From DATCZB01 sp035513215 (GTDB taxonomy: Bacteria > Pseudomonadota > Gammaproteobacteria > Steroidobacterales > Rariloculaceae): 45,795 nucleotides of DNA. Of this stretch, positions 41,973 through 45,795 are shown in pieces (positions within the stretch are counted from its first letter, which is position 1; the number at the start of each line of letters is the position of its first letter). The position numbers were made by a program, and so were the translations under genes. The stretch covers positions 1 to 45,795 of the forward strand of contig DATKCK010000076.1 of the NCBI GenBank assembly GCA_035513215.1, written 5' to 3'. The notes under the pieces were generated by a model. It ran no database searches and was not told where the DNA came from. It saw nothing but the letters and a program-made list of their open reading frames with translations.

Positions 41973-42914
41973 ATGACGGCCCTCTTTTTCCTAGGCGGAC
42001 TGGCTCTGCTCTATTTAGGCGGGGAGGTGTTCGTGCGATCGGCGGCCGCGCTCGGAAGACGCATGCACATGTCCCCGCTCGTCGCCGGGCTGACCATCGT
42101 CGCATTCGCAACCAGCGCTCCGGAGCTCGCGATCTCGATGAATGCGGCCTTGCAGGACCTGCCCGGCCTCGCGATCGGCAACGTGATCGGCTCGAATATC
42201 TGCAACCTCGCGCTGATCCTCGGAATCGTCGCGATCATCAAGCCCGCGCCGGTGCGTCAGACGCTGGTCCGGCGCGACGTGCTCGTCATGTCGCTCACGA
42301 CCCTGCTCGTGCCGGGCCTGCTGCTCGACGGCGAGCTGACGCGTATCGAAGGTTCGCTGCTGCTCGTCGCCATCGTTGCCTATACCGTGCTGAACGTCTG
42401 GCACGCGCGTGTGACGCGCGATCAGCGTTCGCCGGACGAGCACTCCGTGCCGCTGATTACCGAGAATACCGTGTTCAATCTCGTGCTGGCAGCGCTCGGA
42501 CTGCTGCTGCTCGTCGCCGGCAGCCGCTTCTTCGTCGATGCTTCGGCTTCCATCGCGGAACGCTTCGGTGTGCCGGACGGCGTCGTCGGGTTGTCGGCGG
42601 CCGCGCTCGGCAGCAGCCTCCCCGAGCTCTCGGCTTCGATCATCGCCGCGAGGCACGACCAGCCGGAGATGGCCGCGGGCAATCTGATCGGCTCGAATAT
42701 CTTCAACCTGCTGCTGATTCTCGGCGCCACGAGCGTCGTTCGTCCGCTCGCGATGAACTCGGTCACGGCGGTCGACCTCGTCGTGATGATCCTCATCACG
42801 GCGCTCGCGCTCGTGCTGATGCTGACGCGCGCGAGCGTGAGCCGGCCCGAGGGCATCGTGCTCGTCTCGGTCTATTCGATCTACATGGCGTGGCTGTTCG
42901 CGGTCAGCCTCTAG
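41973..42914 (+). CDS. Calcium/sodium antiporter (CaCA family, YrbG-like)
   Basis: 313 aa, ten membrane helices. Both alpha repeats are intact: GLTIVAFATSAPELAISMN with GNVIGSNICNLALILG (about 38-90) and GLSAAALGSSLPELSAS with GNLIGSNIFNLLLILG (about 200-252); the acidic residues in PEL are the ion-binding sites. Exports calcium for sodium or proton gradient. Starts ten bases after the broken channel. Confidence 0.92.
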   Translation: MTALFFLGGLALLYLGGEVFVRSAAALGRRMHMSPLVAGLTIVAFATSAPELAISMNAALQDLPGLAIGNVIGSNICNLALILGIVAIIKPAPVRQTLVRRDVLVMSLTTLLVPGLLLDGELTRIEGSLLLVAIVAYTVLNVWHARVTRDQRSPDEHSVPLITENTVFNLVLAALGLLLLVAGSRFFVDASASIAERFGVPDGVVGLSAAALGSSLPELSASIIAARHDQPEMAAGNLIGSNIFNLLLILGATSVVRPLAMNSVTAVDLVVMILITALALVLMLTRASVSRPEGIVLVSVYSIYMAWLFAVSL

Positions 42915-42944
42915 GAACGACTCGGCGCGCCGACGGCACGGCGC

Positions 42945-43670
42945 TCACTCGATCGCGAGCAGCTCGACCTCGAACAGCAGCACGGCGCCGCCCGGGATCG
43001 TGGGCGGCCGGCCTTCGTCGCCATAGGCGATATCGGAAGGGCAAAGCAGCTCGGCCTTGCCGCCGACGCTGATCTTCGGCACGCCTTCGGTCCAGCATGA
43101 AATGACGCCACTCAACGGAAACGTGGCGGGCATGCCGCGCTCGACCGAGCTGTCGAAGACCGAGCCGTCGCGCAGCGTGCCGTGGTAGTGGACCGTCACG
43201 GTATCGTCGGCCGTCGGAAATTCGCCGTTGCCCTCGGTTATCGGCACCCATACGAGCCCGGAATCGGTGCGCTCGGCGCCAGGCCGCGCGGCGATCTCGT
43301 CGGCGAATTCGGCCGCCGCGAGTTTCTCCTCGTCCACGCCCACCGAGGCGCGCTCGTCGGCGAGGCGCTGGATCTGCGGTCCGTAGAGATCGACCTCGAC
43401 ACGTGGCGCCACGCCGGTCACCGCATCCCGCATGCCCGCCGCTACGAGCTCGAACTCCGCCTCGGTCAAACGAAACTCGCCGATGTTGTCGCCGAGGACG
43501 ACGCCGAGCGTATAGAGGACGCGTTCATCGTCGTTGGTAAGAGCGGGCTCGCCGGGCGCGCCGCCGGCAGGCTCGCCGCCAGCCGTCTCGTCGGCGCCAT
43601 CGACCGACTCGGACTGACCGCAGGCGCAAAGCAATACCGTCGCTGCGACGGCCGTCAAGAGCTTGTTCAT
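42945..43670 (-). CDS. FKBP-type peptidyl-prolyl isomerase lipoprotein
   Basis: 241 aa from ATG at 43670, with GAGGAATT upstream. Lipoprotein signal with LLCAC (C17), then an Ala/Gly/Glu linker. FkpA-type N-terminal helices (RVLYTLGVVLGDNIGEFRLTEAEFELVAAGMRDA; start about 50) precede the FKBP domain at about 130-241: VTVHYHGTLRDGSVFDSSVERG, FPLSGVISCWTEGVPKISVGGKAELLCPSDIAYGDEG and IPGGAVLLFEVELLAI (positions 158-240). FKBP active-site residues are present. It folds proteins in the envelope. Convergent with the antiporter. Confidence 0.92.
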   Translation of the reverse strand: MNKLLTAVAATVLLCACGQSESVDGADETAGGEPAGGAPGEPALTNDDERVLYTLGVVLGDNIGEFRLTEAEFELVAAGMRDAVTGVAPRVEVDLYGPQIQRLADERASVGVDEEKLAAAEFADEIAARPGAERTDSGLVWVPITEGNGEFPTADDTVTVHYHGTLRDGSVFDSSVERGMPATFPLSGVISCWTEGVPKISVGGKAELLCPSDIAYGDEGRPPTIPGGAVLLFEVELLAIE

Positions 43671-43798
43671 CGGGAATTCCTCGGATTGGCGAGCGCGCAA
43701 GCAACACGCTACCGGAAAGCGCACGCTTTTCCAATCGCGACGGTTAAGCCGGAATAGGCTAGCATTTCGCCAATCGCCCGGGCTCGGGGAGCGCCAGA

Positions 43799-44383
43799 AT
43801 GAAGCAGAGCCTGCTACTGATCGCCATCGTCCTGCCGGCAGCCGCGAATTCGCAGCAGGCAGCGCCGCCTTTGCGCTACGACTACGTAGGGGCCAGCCTC
43901 GCCATTCCGGAGATCGACGAGATCGGAATCGACTTCGAAGGCTCGACGGAGGTCGCCGACCGTCTGGTCGTGTTCGGTCGGTACTTCAGCTTCGAGCCCA
44001 ATAGCGACGTCGATTACGAGTCGATTCAGATCGGCGTCGGGCGCGTCTGGCACATTCGACGCAACATCGATTTCGTCGGCAGCCTCGCCTATGCCAGCAA
44101 CGAGGTCGACACGCCAGTACGGCAGGGAGCCGAGGAGGAAGGCATGATACTCGGCGCGCAGCTTCGGGGCTGGGCGACGCCGCGGCTCGAGCTCTCCGGC
44201 GCCGCGATGCTCGACAACTCCCGGGGCTCGAGCACGGACACCGTCCTCGAGCTCGGCGTGCAGTTCCTGACCGAGCCGCGCCTGTCCTACGGCGGACGGG
44301 TTCGCATCGACGAGGACGACTCGACGATCTTCGTCGGTCTGCGTTTCTACTTCGGCGCCTCCCGCCGCCCGATCGGACAGTAA
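43799..44383 (+). CDS. Small outer-membrane beta-barrel protein
   Basis: 194 aa. Signal peptide MKQSLLLIAIVLPAAANS-QQ; GGGGAG lies about ten bases before ATG. Strand pattern LRYDYVGASLAIPEIDEIGIDFEG, VFGRYFSF, IQIGVGRVWHIRRNIDFVGSLAYASNEV, LELSGAAMLDNS and FVGLRFYF, in the same order as the barrel at 4780-5352, so they are likely paralogues. It ends with ASRRPIGQ rather than terminal Phe. Stop at 44383 directly abuts the stop of the opposing gene at 44384. Confidence 0.78.
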   Translation: MKQSLLLIAIVLPAAANSQQAAPPLRYDYVGASLAIPEIDEIGIDFEGSTEVADRLVVFGRYFSFEPNSDVDYESIQIGVGRVWHIRRNIDFVGSLAYASNEVDTPVRQGAEEEGMILGAQLRGWATPRLELSGAAMLDNSRGSSTDTVLELGVQFLTEPRLSYGGRVRIDEDDSTIFVGLRFYFGASRRPIGQ

Positions 44384-45415
44384 TTACTCGAAGCTCAGGT
44401 AGCCGATGCGGTTGTTGACAGGATCGGTGAAGTAGAGTCGGCTTACAAGACGGTCGGGCGGCTGGCGGTCGCTGCCGGCCGAGATACCGACGGCTCGCGC
44501 CTGGCCCGCTGCGATCGGAAACTCGGTGATCTTGCCGTCCGGCGTCACGCGGCCGAGCGCGGCGCCTTTCGTGTACCAGACATTGCCGTCGGGCCCCGCG
44601 GCGATATTGATCGGCGAACCGCCGGAGCTCGGAATCGGAAACTCCGTGATTTCGCCGTCCATCGTGATCCGCCCGACACGGTTGCCGTCGACCTGGATTC
44701 CGTCCATGACGCCGCCGAGCTCGACGAACCACATGTTGCCGTCGGCGCCGGCCGTTATGTCGCCGGGCCCGGAGCTCGGCCGCGGCAGCTCGAACTCGGT
44801 GATCTCGCCGTCCGGTGTGATGCGCCCGATCTTGCTGGTCCTGAACTCCGAGAACCAGACGTTGCCGTCGGGCCCGGCTGCGAGCGCGCGCGGACCCGAA
44901 TCGGGTGTTGGAATCGGAAACTCCGTCACCGTGCCGTCGGGCGTGATGCGGCCGATGCGGCCCGCGGCGAACATGCCGATCCAGATGTTGCCGTCTGCCG
45001 CAAGCGCGATCGCGCGCGGCTCGCTGTCGGGCGACGACAGCGCGAACTCGGTGATCTCGCCTGCGGGCGAGATCCTGCCCATCTTCCCGGTCGCATGCTC
45101 GGAAAACCATAGGTTGCCGTCGGCGCCATAGGAGATGATGCGCGGCGCGCTCGCAGGCGTCGGAATCGGATACTGCTCGAAGCCGGTGCCGTCCGGATTG
45201 ACACGGCCAATCGCGTTGGCCTCGCCGAGCGTGAACCAGAGGACGCCGTCGGAATCGAGCGCCACTGTCGTCGGGCCGCTCGGCAGCGCGATCTCATGAA
45301 CGCGGCCGTCGGTCTCGAGCCCGTCGTCGGCCGCCGTGAGCCAGCGCTGCTCCTGACCAAAAGTGGTCGCTGTCGTCATCGCAAGTCCGGCCGCCAGTAG
45401 AAATCCTGATCGCAT
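44384..45415 (-). CDS. Virginiamycin-B-lyase-like seven-bladed propeller, exported
   Basis: 343 aa from ATG at 45415; an ATG at 45457 would add residues before the signal peptide RSGFLLAAGLAMTTATTFG. Six or seven repeats of the Vgb/NHL-like blade such as GPDGNVWFSE, KIGRITPDGEITEFEL, and PIPTPDSGPRALAAGPDGNV. Vgb opens streptogramin B antibiotics, but many environmental homologues with the same blades have other or unknown roles. Vgb catalytic histidines and glutamate cannot be placed with confidence, so lyase activity is unsure. It sits in the periplasm or outside the cell. Confidence 0.82.
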   Translation of the reverse strand: MRSGFLLAAGLAMTTATTFGQEQRWLTAADDGLETDGRVHEIALPSGPTTVALDSDGVLWFTLGEANAIGRVNPDGTGFEQYPIPTPASAPRIISYGADGNLWFSEHATGKMGRISPAGEITEFALSSPDSEPRAIALAADGNIWIGMFAAGRIGRITPDGTVTEFPIPTPDSGPRALAAGPDGNVWFSEFRTSKIGRITPDGEITEFELPRPSSGPGDITAGADGNMWFVELGGVMDGIQVDGNRVGRITMDGEITEFPIPSSGGSPINIAAGPDGNVWYTKGAALGRVTPDGKITEFPIAAGQARAVGISAGSDRQPPDRLVSRLYFTDPVNNRIGYLSFE

Positions 45416-45521
45416 GTTTCGGGCATCATGTCCGGTTACGGGCGAGGTCCCGGCCATGGTAGCGGAAATCGGGCCCGCGAGCCGCGCCCGGCTGTCAACC
45501 ATCGCCCGGCCTGCGCTGAAT

Positions 45522-45570
45522 GGGGTCTGACCCCAAATCGGCGGAAAGGGGTCTGACCCCAAATCGGCGG
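45522..45570. repeat. Repeat G, two direct copies
   Basis: Two 23-base direct copies (45522-45544 and 45548-45570): core followed by AAATCGGCGG, separated by AAA. Unlike arrays A-D and F they are in the same orientation, so only the core itself is palindromic. They lie in the 259-base gap between divergent genes; the rest of the gap holds a TAGAAT -10-like box near 45613 and a weak TCGGGT/ACCCGA stem, but no firm promoter. Confidence 0.88.
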
Positions 45571-45674
45571 GGAACTGCATCTTCAAACCGCAGTCCACTG
45601 TTGGAAGCTCGGTAGAATAGACGTGTCGGGTCGAGCCACCCGAATCGAGCAAGACAACAATAAAGGAGACCCCG

Positions 45675-45795
45675 ATGCTGACTCGCCGTGACTGCCTGAC
45701 CCTGACCGCCACGAGCTGCGCAGCCTCCGCGCTGCTGCCGCGCCTGTTGAGCGCGCAATCGGGCGATCTCATCACGCGGGCCATCCCGAGCACTG
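45675..45795 (+). CDS. Tat-exported aldo/keto reductase, N-terminal part (runs off right edge)
   Basis: 40 codons from ATG at 45675, with AAAGGAG six bases upstream. Twin-arginine leader MLTRRDCLTLTATSCAA followed by a hydrophobic stretch and LLSAQSGDLITRAIPST. LITRAIPST is the usual first strand of exported aldo/keto reductases, which continues GExLPVxGLGTW beyond the window. A folded NADP-bound or redox protein exported by Tat is expected. Only the signal and first strand are visible, so the family call is provisional. Confidence 0.65.
   Translation, partial: MLTRRDCLTLTATSCAASALLPRLLSAQSGDLITRAIPST

Noticed and set aside
44384..45415. Streptogramin resistance gene
   Set aside because: Only the propeller repeats are recognisable; catalytic residues could not be placed and many homologues are not lyases.
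2452..45570. GGGGTCAGACCCC repeats as a CRISPR array
   Set aside because: No regular spacing, no spacers of constant length and no cas genes; repeats are palindromic and scattered.

Overview
The window looks like a piece of chromosome from a free-living, high-GC Gram-negative bacterium, most likely an uncultured-type gammaproteobacterium. The grounds are many outer-membrane barrels, lipoproteins, an OmpR/EnvZ-type pair, HupE and parvulin genes side by side, DUF481, RND efflux and strong GC3 codon bias. This placement is inference; no marker gene is present. Coding density is high and no gap exceeds 300 bases. I see no rRNA, tRNA, CRISPR array, phage or insertion-sequence transposase.

Layout. 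1-1271: a membrane winged-helix regulator cut by the left edge. 1404-2441: a Tat-exported metallo-hydrolase. 2600-4661: a tight regulatory operon of an ECF sigma factor, a one-pass TolB-like protein and a secretin-type STN/N0-N1 protein with no barrel. 4780-12806: an outer-membrane barrel, an AGCS symporter with an extra domain, a HupE/parvulin pair, an HtrA protease and a divergent two-component system. 12864-19221: a 62-aa protein, a deoxyinosine glycosylase, a secreted medium-chain reductase, a methyltransferase, an Omp85-like protein, a GST and a secreted cyclophilin. 19279-26542: an oligopeptide ABC operon (oppB-oppC-fused oppDF-oppA) ending in a frameshifted B3-type metallo-beta-lactamase-fold gene, with a HAD phosphatase upstream. 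26603-34896: methylmalonate-semialdehyde dehydrogenase plus an FAH-family hydrolase, a sodium:solute symporter, a barrel, a coiled-coil FHA protein and a SnoaL/LigA/LigB extradiol dioxygenase operon. 34949-45795: an RND pump, a GMC oxidoreductase, DUF481, a broken potassium channel, a calcium/sodium antiporter, an FKBP lipoprotein, another barrel, a Vgb-like propeller and the start of a Tat-exported aldo/keto reductase.

The most unusual feature is a dispersed palindromic repeat family. An almost invariant core, GGGGTCAGACCCC, occurs about 17 times at seven loci. It is followed by extensions that differ from locus to locus, yet in five loci they are matched by exact reverse complements, giving perfect hairpin arms of 18-28 bases. 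Three loci lie between convergent genes, one array sits inside the GMC oxidoreductase gene as an in-frame insertion, and a single core lies within a conserved GMC motif. No transposase that could move them is in the window.

Functional themes are envelope biogenesis and protein folding (HtrA, all three peptidyl-prolyl isomerase families, Omp85, barrels), peptide and solute uptake, and carbon catabolism (extradiol cleavage, acyl-CoA-forming dehydrogenase, FAH hydrolase, oxidoreductases).
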